64,000 nucleotides of DNA, from NCBI GenBank assembly GCA_965232405.1, contig OZ246966.1, positions 3,286,001-3,350,000 on the forward strand, written 5' to 3'. Under the pieces are notes generated by a model. The model had not been told where the DNA came from. It made no database searches and was given only the letters and a program-made list of their open reading frames with translations. Source of the stretch: RCIO01 sp965232405. Its GTDB lineage: Bacteria; Pseudomonadota; Alphaproteobacteria; Rhizobiales; Rhizobiaceae. This document shows, one piece after another, positions 33,800 through 41,945 of this stretch (position 1 is its first letter; every line of letters starts with the position of its first letter). The translations under genes and the position numbers were made by a program.

Positions 33800-34219
33800 T
33801 TATCGCTTCCTCGCGTGATAGGTCAAAGCCATTCCGATACAGTGCTTTAGCGCATCGGCCTGAATCGGTCTGTCAGCTTTGAACAGCAGCGCCCGTGTGC
33901 CCTCGAATTCGAATTCGCCGGGATAGTTGGTCTCGAACTGCTCCGTCAGATCGGTCTGGCAATGCACGAACAGCGCATAGTCATGGTCCGGCGATCTCGG
34001 CACGCCGAGCCTGATCGTGCTGCCGCTCTTGGTCTCTGGCGTCAGGTAGGAGGGCTGTCCCCATTTCAGGGTTTCCTCGAGGCGGCCAACCGCGCTGACA
34101 TTCTCGGCAGCGGCCTGAAAGATGAGCGATCGCAGCTGAAGCAGCCCGTCGCGCGCCGTCCCCGGCAGCGCTGCAAACGCTTCCTTGACATTCGGGTCCG
34201 AGAACCGGTCGTCGGCCAT
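33800..34219 (-). CDS. DUF1801 domain protein, third copy
   Basis: From ATG 34219 this is a 139-residue protein with DUF1801 landmarks: a helical N-terminus, GRLEETLKWGQPSYL in place of the VKWxxP motif of the copies at 10341 and 10747, LFVHCQTDLTEQF and the C-terminal ALKHCIGMALTYHARKR. It is the third member of this family in the window and is only distantly similar to the other two. It is followed by a VOC protein after 3 bases. Function is unknown. Confidence 0.78.
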   Translation of the reverse strand: MADDRFSDPNVKEAFAALPGTARDGLLQLRSLIFQAAAENVSAVGRLEETLKWGQPSYLTPETKSGSTIRLGVPRSPDHDYALFVHCQTDLTEQFETNYPGEFEFEGTRALLFKADRPIQADALKHCIGMALTYHARKR

Positions 34220-34306
34220 TCGCAATGTCCCGCTAAACGGCCGCGATGGTGCGGGTGCCGTCCCCCGTTCGTCAATGCGGCGGAGGCGGTCTACTGACAG
34301 GGGAGG

Positions 34307-35014
34307 CTAGGGCGTAAACCGCGCCAGCGATTCGATGTCGACGATGCCGGTATCCGGCTGCGGCGAAAGCAGCGCGTTGTCAGCGCTCTCGCGATTGACG
34401 CGAAGACCCTCGAATACGGCGCGGTCGCCGCGCATCACGACCTTTCCTTCCGCCACCATGCGCAGCGCCATTGGATAGATCCGGTGCTCCATGGTGAGCA
34501 CGCGCGCGCCAAGCACCATCTCGTCGTCCTCCGGCAACACGGGAACTGCCGCTTGCGCGATCACCGGCCCGGCGTCAATTGCCGGCGTCACGAAATGCAC
34601 GGAACAGCCGTGGATCAGCACACCGGCGTCCAGCGCCTGCCGGTGTGTGTTCAGCCCCTTGAAGAGCGGCAGGAGCGAAGGGTGAATGTTGATCACCCGC
34701 CCCAGCCATTTGCGCACGAAACCCGGCGAAAGCCGCCGCATGTAGCCCGCAAGGCAGACCAGCTCAGCGCCGAGTTCCTCCAGCGCCTCGTCGATCGCCC
34801 CGTCATGCAGGTCGCCCGACGCATAGTCGGAACGCGCCACGACCCGCGTGGGGATGCCGGCGCGGTTGGCATAATCCAGCCCCGGCGCATCGGGCCTGTC
34901 GGAAAGCACGCCCTCGATGCGGGCTGGAAAGCCGCGCTCGGCCGCAGCCTCCACAAGCGCCGCCATGTTGGAGCCGCGGCCCGAGATCATGATGACGGAG
35001 CGTTTTCTCTCCAT
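34307..35014 (-). CDS. purN: Phosphoribosylglycinamide formyltransferase
   Basis: PurN transfers the formyl group of 10-formyltetrahydrofolate to GAR in purine synthesis. The 235-residue protein has ISGRGSNM near the N-terminus (phosphate binding) and the catalytic set Asn109 and His111 (VINIHPSLLP) and Asp147 (FVTPAIDAGP). It is slightly longer than the E. coli enzyme because of a C-terminal tail. AGGAAG precedes the ATG. It lies 24 bases after purM in the same direction, the usual purMN pair. Confidence 0.97.
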   Translation of the reverse strand: MERKRSVIMISGRGSNMAALVEAAAERGFPARIEGVLSDRPDAPGLDYANRAGIPTRVVARSDYASGDLHDGAIDEALEELGAELVCLAGYMRRLSPGFVRKWLGRVINIHPSLLPLFKGLNTHRQALDAGVLIHGCSVHFVTPAIDAGPVIAQAAVPVLPEDDEMVLGARVLTMEHRIYPMALRMVAEGKVVMRGDRAVFEGLRVNRESADNALLSPQPDTGIVDIESLARFTP

Positions 35015-35038
35015 GCCCGCTTCCTGAATGTGCTGGCT

Positions 35039-36109
35039 TCAGCTCTCGAAATTCAGTCGACCCGTATAGACCACACCGGCCTCGCGCCTGGCAACGATCT
35101 GGCCGATTGGCGTCACGGCCTCGCCGGCCTTTTGCAGGACGGCGGCCACTTGCGCTGCCTGTCCGGCGGCAACGATTGCCACCATTCCGATCCCGCAATT
35201 GAAGGTGCGCAGCATCTCGTCATGCGCCACGCCGCCTGTCCTGGCGAGCCACGAGAACACCGGCGGCACCTCGATGGCGTCCAGCGCGATCTCGGCCGCA
35301 AACACGTCCGGCAGGATGCGCGGGATGTTTTCCGGAAACCCACCGCCGGTAATATGCGCCAGCGCTTTTACCCCGTGCGTACCGCGTTCGGCGCTGAGCA
35401 GCGAACGCACATAGATGCGCGTCGGCTCCAGAAGGGCTTCGCCCAGCGTCTTGCCGTCGGCAAATGGCGCGTCGTTGCCCCAACCAAGGCCGCTCATTTC
35501 CACGATCCGCCGCACCAGCGAAAAACCGTTGGAATGAACGCCCGACGAGCCAAGGCCCAGCACCACGTCGCCTTCCACAATGTCATCGGTCGGCAGCAAC
35601 TCGCCACGCTCGGCCGCGCCCACGGCAAAGCCGGCAAGATCGTAATCGCCAGCCGAATAGAGCCCCGGCATCTCGGCGGTCTCGCCGCCGATCAGCGCAC
35701 AGCCGGCCTGCCTGCAACCCTCGGCGATGCCGGCAACGATCGCCGCACCCTGTTCGGGGTCCAGCTTGCCGGTTGCGAAATAGTCGAGAAAGAACAGCGG
35801 TTCCGCGCCCTGAACTACAAGATCGTTCACGCACATGGCGACAAGGTCGATGCCGATCGTGTCGTGTATGCCGGTCTCGATGGCGATCTTCAGCTTGGTA
35901 CCCACGCCGTCATTGGCGGCCACCAGCACCGGGTCCTTGAAGCCCGCCGCCTTCAGGTCGAACAGGCCGCCAAAGCCGCCGATTTCGGAATCGGCGCCCG
36001 CTCGCGCGGTCGAGCGCACCAGCGGCTTGATCTTTTCCACCATCGCCGCCCCGGCGTCGATATCGACACCGGCCTCGGCATAGGTAATGCCGTTTTTGCC
36101 GCCGTTCAT
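35039..36109 (-). CDS. purM: Phosphoribosylformylglycinamidine cyclo-ligase
   Basis: PurM closes the imidazole ring of AIR with ATP. From ATG 36109 the protein has 356 residues and begins MNGGKNGITYAEAGVDIDAG, the conserved start of the family; 29 further upstream codons in the frame look like leader DNA. VLVAANDGVGTKLKIA, ALIGGETAEMPGLY and HITGGGFPENIPRILP are the nucleotide- and substrate-binding motifs. It is divergent from the phosphatidyltransferase gene across 261 bases and is followed by purN. Confidence 0.97.
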   Translation of the reverse strand: MNGGKNGITYAEAGVDIDAGAAMVEKIKPLVRSTARAGADSEIGGFGGLFDLKAAGFKDPVLVAANDGVGTKLKIAIETGIHDTIGIDLVAMCVNDLVVQGAEPLFFLDYFATGKLDPEQGAAIVAGIAEGCRQAGCALIGGETAEMPGLYSAGDYDLAGFAVGAAERGELLPTDDIVEGDVVLGLGSSGVHSNGFSLVRRIVEMSGLGWGNDAPFADGKTLGEALLEPTRIYVRSLLSAERGTHGVKALAHITGGGFPENIPRILPDVFAAEIALDAIEVPPVFSWLARTGGVAHDEMLRTFNCGIGMVAIVAAGQAAQVAAVLQKAGEAVTPIGQIVARREAGVVYTGRLNFES

Positions 36110-36370
36110 GGCCGCGAATTGGAAGGAAGCTGCAACATGCCGCGCTCTTCGCATGAAGCCGCCAAGCCCGCAAGCGCGGGGCGATGCGTCATCCACTAGC
36201 TGCTGCGTCGTGCCGAGCCGCGCTCACGCAGGCTTTTCAAGGCGCCAGACCTGCCCAAAATGGCACGGGCTGGCCCATCCTCGACAGCGCCGATGCCCCT
36301 TGCACGCATCATGTGTCGCCGCCATCTTCTGCGAGGCGAACATGAACGTCCTGCCTGGCGAATACCCAAG

Positions 36371-36937
36371 GTGCGGTCCTTGACGATACCCAATCTGATC
36401 ACGCTGCTGCGCTTCATTCTGGTGCCTGCAATCGTCTATGCGCTGCTGGAAGGCGCGATGGGCTGGGCTCTGGCGGGCTTTCTCATCGCCGGTGTATCCG
36501 ACGGCATTGACGGCTTCATCGCGCGCCAGTTTGACCAGAAATCCGAACTCGGCACCTATCTGGACCCGGTCGCCGACAAGCTCCTGCTCGTTTCCGTCTT
36601 TGTTGTGCTCGGCCTGATGAACGAGCTGCCGCTGTGGCTGGTCATCGCCGCGGTTTCACGCGATCTGCTGATCGTCGGCGGCGTCATCATTTCCAGCCTG
36701 CTTGGCCATCCGGTCGAGATGAGACCGCTGATGGTCTCCAAGGCAAACACGGCCGTGCAGATCGTTCTGGCGGCGGTCGTCCTGTTCGAGCTGGCGCTGG
36801 GCGACACCTTCGGCGGCTTGCGTCTGTGGCTGATCGTCCTGTCCGGTGTCTTGACCGGCGCGTCTGCGGCAGCCTATCTCGTGGCTTGGCTCAGGCACAT
36901 GAACGGTCATGGCGAAAGCGACAACCCGCCGAACTAA
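36371..36937 (+). CDS. CDP-alcohol phosphatidyltransferase, second in window
   Basis: This integral membrane enzyme of about 188 residues has the full CDP-alcohol motif DG-x2-AR-x8-G-x3-D-x3-D (DGFIAR...GTYLDPVADKLL) and some five hydrophobic helices, so it should couple a CDP-diacylglycerol to an alcohol. The acceptor is unknown; PgsA-like and cardiolipin-synthase-like members share this size. No ATG fits well: GTG 36371 or TTG 36380 just before TIPNLITLLRF are the likely starts, and the frame stays open to 36260. Its last 29 bases overlap the permease gene, so the two are co-transcribed. Confidence 0.86.
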   Translation: MRSLTIPNLITLLRFILVPAIVYALLEGAMGWALAGFLIAGVSDGIDGFIARQFDQKSELGTYLDPVADKLLLVSVFVVLGLMNELPLWLVIAAVSRDLLIVGGVIISSLLGHPVEMRPLMVSKANTAVQIVLAAVVLFELALGDTFGGLRLWLIVLSGVLTGASAAAYLVAWLRHMNGHGESDNPPN

Positions 36938-38138
36938 ACGCGCATCATCACCGGCCTCGGATTCGAAGTCGGGGGCTGCCGGTCGGGCCAAGACAAGGCC
37001 TGCCGAAGGCGCGCCACGGGAAAAGACCGTCGTCGAGTTCGGCCCCACGGCAATGGCGGCCATCGACATTCGCCGCCAGGTCACTTTCTGGGCGCTGGTG
37101 GCGTTGGTCTTCATCGCCTTTCTCTACATCTTCAGTTCGATCCTGCTGCCCTTTCTGGCCGGCATGATCCTGGCCTATTTCCTCGATCCGGTCGCCGACT
37201 GGTTCGAGCGCCTCGGCCTGTCGCGGCTTGCGGCCACGATCGTCATCCTGTTCAGCTTTATTCTCGCCTTCGTCATTTCCATGATGATCGTGATCCCGGT
37301 TCTTGCCTCGCAGTTCGCCGACCTCGTGAGCCGGATGCCGGACTATTTCTCGCGGCTGCAAACACTTCTCACGCAGCTCGACCCCGGCTGGCTGCAGGAC
37401 AATATCGGCGTTGATCCCAACTCGCTGCGCGAAAACCTGAGTTCGCTGCTCAGCCAGGGTGCCAGTTTCCTGACCACGCTGGCTCAATCGATCTGGAATT
37501 CCGGCCGTGCGCTGATCGACATTGCCGGCCTGTTCGTGGTCACGCCAGTTGTGGCGTTCTACATGCTGCTCGACTGGGATCGCATGATCGCAAAGATCGA
37601 CAGCTGGGTGCCGCGAGATCATGTCGCGACCGTGCGGCGGCTGGCGACAGAGATAAACCGGTCCACCGCCGGCTTCGTGCGCGGGCAGGGCACCGTCTCC
37701 CTGATCATGGGCGTGTCCTATGCGGTCGCGCTGACCCTGATGGGACTGAATTTCGGCCTGCTGATCGGTCTGATTGCCGGCGTCATAGGCTTCATCCCCT
37801 ATGTCGGTTCGCTGGTCGGCTTCGTGCTGGCAATGGGCGTAGCCTTTGTGCAGTTCTGGCCGGAATGGCAGTGGATCGCCGGGATCGCGGCGATATTCTT
37901 TGCAGGCCAGGCGGTGGAGGGAAACTTCCTTCAGCCCAAGCTGGTCGGCGGCAGCGTTGGCCTTCATCCGGTCTGGCTGATGTTCGCCTTGTTCGCCTTC
38001 GGCCTGCTGTTCGGCTTTGTGGGCCTGCTGGTCGCGGTTCCGGCAGCGGCCGCGATAGCCGTGCTGATCCGCTTCGCCATCGAGCGCTACCTGGCATCGC
38101 CGGTCTATCGCGGCAATGGCGGGCAGGACAGCGCGTAG
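36909..38138 (+). CDS. AI-2E/PerM-family permease
   Basis: This 409-residue membrane protein starts with a basic, disordered stretch of about 45 residues and then has the family pattern of eight helices with a large loop between helices 3 and 4. Recognisable parts are FLAGMILAYFLDPVADWFERLG, VVTPVVAFYMLLDWDRM, GLIAGVIGFIPYVGSLVG and GGSVGLHPVWLMFALFAFG. Members include autoinducer-2 exporter TqsA and Na+/H+ antiporter-like proteins; the cargo is unknown here. It overlaps the upstream gene by 29 bases and is followed by hdaA after 7 bases. Confidence 0.9.
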   Translation: MAKATTRRTKRASSPASDSKSGAAGRAKTRPAEGAPREKTVVEFGPTAMAAIDIRRQVTFWALVALVFIAFLYIFSSILLPFLAGMILAYFLDPVADWFERLGLSRLAATIVILFSFILAFVISMMIVIPVLASQFADLVSRMPDYFSRLQTLLTQLDPGWLQDNIGVDPNSLRENLSSLLSQGASFLTTLAQSIWNSGRALIDIAGLFVVTPVVAFYMLLDWDRMIAKIDSWVPRDHVATVRRLATEINRSTAGFVRGQGTVSLIMGVSYAVALTLMGLNFGLLIGLIAGVIGFIPYVGSLVGFVLAMGVAFVQFWPEWQWIAGIAAIFFAGQAVEGNFLQPKLVGGSVGLHPVWLMFALFAFGLLFGFVGLLVAVPAAAAIAVLIRFAIERYLASPVYRGNGGQDSA

Positions 38139-38145
38139 CAGCGCC

Positions 38146-38871
38146 ATGATCCCGGAAAAACCTCGCCAGATCGCGCTGGAGTTCAGCCGCGCGCCGGGCC
38201 TGAGCCGTGAAGAGCTGGTGGTCAGCGCCGCTAATGCCGAGGCCGTCGCGCTGGTCGATGCCTGGCCGGACTGGCCGTCCAGTGTCGTCGTCATTGCTGG
38301 CCCCGTCGGCTCGGGCAAAACCCATCTGGCCTCCATCTGGCGAGAGGAGGCGGGAGCCGTCGCCGCCGATCGCGGCGCGCTCGGTCCGGATATCCTGGAT
38401 GCAGTCGAGGGCGGTGCGGTCCTGATCGACGACGCTGACGCAGGCGGGCTTGATGAAAACGGCCTCTTCCATCTCATCAATTCCGCGCGCGCCGGCAACG
38501 GCCATATTCTGCTGACGGCGCGGCGTTTCCCTGCCGGATGGGGCGTGGCACTGCCCGACCTTCAGTCGCGCCTTTCCGCCGCCTCGACCGTCGAGATACG
38601 CGAACCCGACGACCTGCTGCTGGCCGGCGTCATCACCAAACTGTTTGCGGACCGGCAGGTGGAGATTGACCCGCAGGTGGTGCAGTTCCTGGTCAAGCGC
38701 ATCGAGCGCTCGCTGGCGACCGCCATACGCGTCGTCGACCGGCTGGACCGCATGGCGCTGGAAAGCAAGAGCCGCATTTCCCGCCAACTCGCCGCCTCCA
38801 TGCTGAACGCGATGGATGCCGGCCAGGGCGCGCTGGATTTCGGCGAAACGGACGGTGAGGCCGGCCGCTGA
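38146..38871 (+). CDS. hdaA: HdaA-type regulator of DnaA
   Basis: Hda-family proteins bind the sliding clamp after initiation and stimulate ATP hydrolysis by DnaA. The 241-residue protein starts MIPEKPRQIALEFS, where QIALEF (residues 8-13) matches the clamp-binding QxxLxF pattern. A DnaA-like AAA+ domain follows with GPVGSGKTHLASIW (Walker A), AVLIDDADAGG (Walker B-like) and LLTARRFPAGWGVALPDLQSRL. It is the third gene of the rightward run with the permease. In related genomes hdaA is, as I recall, often followed by ppk; here ppk is 11.5 kb away. Confidence 0.93.
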   Translation: MIPEKPRQIALEFSRAPGLSREELVVSAANAEAVALVDAWPDWPSSVVVIAGPVGSGKTHLASIWREEAGAVAADRGALGPDILDAVEGGAVLIDDADAGGLDENGLFHLINSARAGNGHILLTARRFPAGWGVALPDLQSRLSAASTVEIREPDDLLLAGVITKLFADRQVEIDPQVVQFLVKRIERSLATAIRVVDRLDRMALESKSRISRQLAASMLNAMDAGQGALDFGETDGEAGR

Positions 38872-39008
38872 CAATCGCTGAAATCGTGGTGCTTTCCGCG
38901 TTCATTTCTCGTTAACGAAAAAGCCGCCAAAGCGCCGCGATTGGGTCCAAATCCCGCCTGCCGACAACGCTACTCCCTCGCCATCGCAGCAATGGAAGGG
39001 ACAATCAC

Positions 39009-39113
39009 ATGCGCGACTGGGAAGCAGACATTGCCTGGTATCTGCTGGGCGCTTTTGTCATCACCGCTTTTGCAATCGTCGTCACCCGGTATGGCCATGT
39101 CGCGCTTCTCTGA
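39009..39113 (+). CDS. 34-residue single-helix membrane peptide
   Basis: A short frame from ATG 39009 to TGA 39111-39113 encodes 34 residues: a short acidic start (MRDWEADIAW), one hydrophobic helix of about 20 residues (YLLGAFVITAFAIVV) and the end TRYGHVALL. GAAGGGAC lies 6 bases before the ATG, a good ribosome-binding site. The composition is what one expects of a small inner-membrane protein. Support is the start context and the clean membrane profile only. It stands alone between hdaA and galM. Confidence 0.5.
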   Translation: MRDWEADIAWYLLGAFVITAFAIVVTRYGHVALL

Positions 39114-39241
39114 GCACGGACCGAGCGTCCCGCACCGCGCTGTCCCGCGCCCATTCTCCTCCGGATTTGCCGCTCATGGCCTTGACGGCTGGCCCGTCTA
39201 CCCGCATCTGGCATTCGGCCCGGAGCGGGGGAGAGCGGCAA

Positions 39242-40267
39242 GTGGTGGAAGATTTCGGCAAAACGCCTGACGGCGAAACGGTCCGGCGCGTCCGGATTGA
39301 GGGTGGCGGCCTGTCCGCTGCGATCATGACCTGGGGCGCGTCATTGCAGGATCTGCGCCTCGAGGGTCATGCGCCTTCGCTGATCCTCGGCTTTCCTGAC
39401 TTTCAGACCTATCTCGATTACCCGCGTTATTTCGGTGCAGTCGCCGGCCGCTTCGCAAACCGCATCGCCGGCGGCAGGTTTTCCATCGACGGCAAGACCT
39501 TCCAGACCGACCCGGACTTTCTGGGCAAGCACACGCTGCATGGCGGTTCTGAAGGTTTCGCCAAGCGCAACTGGACAATAGAGGACAATGGCGTGGACTT
39601 CGTTCGCCTCGCCTATCTCTCGGCCGATGGTGAGATGGGCTTCCCCGGCAATCTGAAGGCGACCGTCACCTATCGCATGACGGGCGAGGGGCGCATGACA
39701 GCCGAGATGGAGGCTAAGACCGACGCGCCGACACTCTGCAACCTCTCACAGCACGCCTATTTCAATCTCGACGATGGCGGCGCAACGCCGGTCACCGACC
39801 ATTCGTTTCGCATCGCCGCCGATCATTATCTGCCGGTCGATGGCGAAATGATCCCGACCGGAGAGGTCGCGGACGTTGGGAACACCCGCTTTGACTTCCG
39901 CGACATGCACCCCATCCGCAATACCGCGGACAATGGCGGCCACGCCTTCTACGACCACAATTACTGCGTCGCGCGGGACAAGACACCGCTCACGCCGATC
40001 CTGACGCTGAAAGGCGCGCGCTCGGGCGTGACGATGGAAATGAGCGCCACCGAACCCGGCCTGCAATTTTATGACGGCGTCGGGATCCCCGAAAACCTGC
40101 CCGGCCTCGACGGCATCACCTATCAGCCATATTCAGGCCTGTGCCTCGAACCGCAGATATGGCCCGATGCCCCCAACCAGCCCAGCTTCCCTTCGGCACT
40201 ACTGCGGTCGGGTGAGAAATATCGGAACGTGATTGAGTATGGGTTCTCGCAATTGCCCAGAATTTGA
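39242..40267 (+). CDS. galM: Aldose 1-epimerase (mutarotase)
   Basis: Aldose epimerases interconvert alpha and beta anomers of sugars. From GTG 39242 (GTG 39245 is equally possible), preceded by GGGGGAGAG, the protein has about 341 residues, the family length; an upstream in-frame ATG at 39167 would add a non-conserved extension. Catalytic elements are visible: GRFANRIAGGRF, HTLHGG, the His in NLSQHAYFNLDD and the Glu in GLCLEPQIWPDAPN. It is a single gene, not in a sugar-utilisation operon. Confidence 0.93.
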   Translation: MVEDFGKTPDGETVRRVRIEGGGLSAAIMTWGASLQDLRLEGHAPSLILGFPDFQTYLDYPRYFGAVAGRFANRIAGGRFSIDGKTFQTDPDFLGKHTLHGGSEGFAKRNWTIEDNGVDFVRLAYLSADGEMGFPGNLKATVTYRMTGEGRMTAEMEAKTDAPTLCNLSQHAYFNLDDGGATPVTDHSFRIAADHYLPVDGEMIPTGEVADVGNTRFDFRDMHPIRNTADNGGHAFYDHNYCVARDKTPLTPILTLKGARSGVTMEMSATEPGLQFYDGVGIPENLPGLDGITYQPYSGLCLEPQIWPDAPNQPSFPSALLRSGEKYRNVIEYGFSQLPRI

Positions 40268-40316
40268 GATGCATTGTCAAGTATTGCAGAAAATAGTTTT
40301 CCGAATTTCTATGTAT

Positions 40317-40345
40317 TTGCCTGAAAGTAACAATAATGGTATGAC
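40317..40345 (+). promoter_or_regulatory. Promoter of the AT-richer exported orphan
   Basis: TTGCCT (40317-40322), a 17-base spacer, and TATGAC (40340-40345) lie 31 bases before the ATG at 40376, in an AT-rich intergenic stretch. Confidence 0.5.
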
Positions 40346-40375
40346 ATTGGTGTAAGCTGATTTGGAGGGTGAGTG

Positions 40376-40747
40376 ATGAAAAAATCGATATTTCGGATAT
40401 TGGCCATATTGGGAATGGTCACGTTTGTCGGTCAGGCGTCAGCCAATGAAATTAAGTTTGAAGTAAATTCAAGCGACCCAGTTATCCTGATAAAGGCTGT
40501 AGAAGGCGGCGTCCTCGCCGCGCTCACCGTTTGTTTGGATCGGCTCAGCGGCGGTACGGGCACCATGTCTGCTGACTTCATTATCCGCGAGTCTTCGAGT
40601 CAGAAGATAGTTGGAAGATTTGGTGTAAACGACGGGTTCGATTTATCCATCTGTCGTGTAACTAGGCTCAAAGCCGGTCAAGAATTGGCGATATGGCCAA
40701 ATCAAAGCGGGATGTCAGCTGTCGGAAGGTTATTGCTGGTTCGCTAA
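40376..40747 (+). CDS. Exported orphan protein of lower GC content
   Basis: This 123-residue protein starts at ATG 40376 with GGAGG seven bases upstream. A signal peptide (MKKSIFRILAILGMVTFVGQASA|NE) is followed by a mature part of about 100 residues with two cysteines (TVCLDRL, SICRVTR) and a beta-rich look. My hand count over 40381-40740 gives about 49 percent G+C, against more than 60 percent in the neighbouring genes, and codon use is correspondingly mixed. It sits 52 bases from tRNA-Arg. I do not recognise a family. Recent horizontal arrival is an inference. Confidence 0.75.
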   Translation: MKKSIFRILAILGMVTFVGQASANEIKFEVNSSDPVILIKAVEGGVLAALTVCLDRLSGGTGTMSADFIIRESSSQKIVGRFGVNDGFDLSICRVTRLKAGQELAIWPNQSGMSAVGRLLLVR

Positions 40748-40799
40748 AATACGCCTTCTCCACTAGGAGCGATTGGCATTGCGCCGTGAGATAAATCGC

Positions 40800-40876
40800 T
40801 GGCGATCCCGGCAGGATTCGAACCTGCGACCATCAGCTTAGAAGGCTGGTGCTCTATCCAGCTGAGCTACGGGACC
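40800..40876 (-). tRNA. tRNA-Arg, anticodon UCU
   Basis: A 77-base tRNA with encoded CCA (complement of 40800-40802). The acceptor stem GGTCCCG pairs with CGGGATC, including one G-U; the D arm, a TTCGAAT T-loop and the anticodon loop CTTCTAA give anticodon TCT for AGA codons. The outermost anticodon-stem pair is C27-A43, a mismatch; the other four pairs are sound. Confidence 0.95.
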
Positions 40877-40920
40877 GCGCGCGCCCTAAGGGGACGCTGA
40901 AATCAGCAAAATGCCGGGGT

Positions 40921-41226
40921 TCAGTGCGTCCAGGGCGTCTTGCGGTCATAGCGGAAATTTTCCGCGTATGAAATCTGCCGCCGGCGCGGCTCCTTGGGCT
41001 CTTCCACCCGCGCCGCGATGCCGTTTGCCTCGGCATAGGCCATCGCCTCTTCGCGCGTGTCGAAGGCGAGCGTCACCTGGCTCTTCATGTCCGACGAGGT
41101 GGTGTAGCCCATGAGCGGGTCGATCTTGCGCGGGATCTCCGGCTCGAATTCCAGAAGCCAGCGGCCGGTCTTGGCCTTGCCGGATTGCATGGCGGTGCGG
41201 GCTGGGCTGTAGATTCGTGCCGACAT
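40921..41226 (-). CDS. NDUFS4-like accessory subunit of respiratory complex I
   Basis: This 101-residue protein matches the ETC complex I subunit family (mitochondrial NDUFS4, 18 kDa): ARIYSPARTAMQSGKAKTGRWLLEFEPE at the start, then MGYTTSSDMKSQVTLAFDTREEAMAYAEANG, and a basic RRRQISYAENFRYDRKTPWTH end, where the yaeNF motif is typical. In alphaproteobacteria it is a supernumerary subunit of NADH:ubiquinone oxidoreductase located at the matrix-arm side. The gene is apart from the nuo operon, as usual. It lies 44 bases from tRNA-Arg on the same strand. Confidence 0.92.
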   Translation of the reverse strand: MSARIYSPARTAMQSGKAKTGRWLLEFEPEIPRKIDPLMGYTTSSDMKSQVTLAFDTREEAMAYAEANGIAARVEEPKEPRRRQISYAENFRYDRKTPWTH

Positions 41227-41317
41227 TGAGGCGACCTCGTAACGCTTTGACTATCTACCCGCTGCCTAGTCCAAAAACCTCGGCTTTGCAAAGCTATCTG
41301 CGCCGAAAGTGCCGAGG

Positions 41318-41554
41318 TCAGTGGTTCTGGGGATCGGTTTGCGCCTGATAGGCGAGGATTGAGACCTTGGCGATGGCGTAAAGGCTCGGTGCGGCAACCG
41401 CTGCCGCCAGCAGCCATGTCATTGTGACGCCGAGATGCAGCATGCCCGAAACCGACCAGACCCTCGCAGCCGCGAATGATGCGATTTCGGTCGCGAGAAA
41501 TACGGAAATGGATATGAACCCCAGCAGATTGCCGAAGCCGTTGAAGTTGCGCAT
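41318..41554 (-). CDS. Small membrane protein, two helices
   Basis: This 78-residue protein has two hydrophobic helices, about residues 8-30 and 38-65, joined by a short basic turn (AARVWSVSGMLH). The sequence begins MRNFNGFGNLLGFISISVF. No family is recognised. It is a single gene on the same strand as the NDUFS4 homologue, with 91 bases between them, and could be a local membrane factor; nothing in the sequence points to a role. Confidence 0.62.
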   Translation of the reverse strand: MRNFNGFGNLLGFISISVFLATEIASFAAARVWSVSGMLHLGVTMTWLLAAAVAAPSLYAIAKVSILAYQAQTDPQNH

Positions 41555-41801
41555 GGGAGACCTGTGAAGGGCATGGTTGAAGCCGTCAGGGCCGGTCGCG
41601 CGACATTGCTCATCCGCAGCCGCCGGCAGGCCCCGGCTTTCGCGTTGAAGCTAGGGCCGCTTCACATCGCGCACCATTAGACCAAAAAGATTTCGCTAAG
41701 CGATGACGTTGCCATCAATCCGCCACCATGCCGGCCGGTGGGGACACCTCTGCGGCGATGGGTGAATCTGGCAAATAGGGCCCGAAAGGAAGTGGAGGGG
41801 C

Positions 41802-41878
<77 letters not shown>

Positions 41879-41945
41879 TACAGGTCAAAGGCAGCGGTTC
41901 ACTTAGGTTCGTCGCCTGCATGACGCAAGCGAAAACTCCGCCGCC

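Noticed and set aside
40768..40800. AGCGATT...AATCGCT inverted repeat next to tRNA-Arg
   Set aside because: Seven-base stem with a 19-base loop and no T-run on either strand; too weak to call a terminator or att site.
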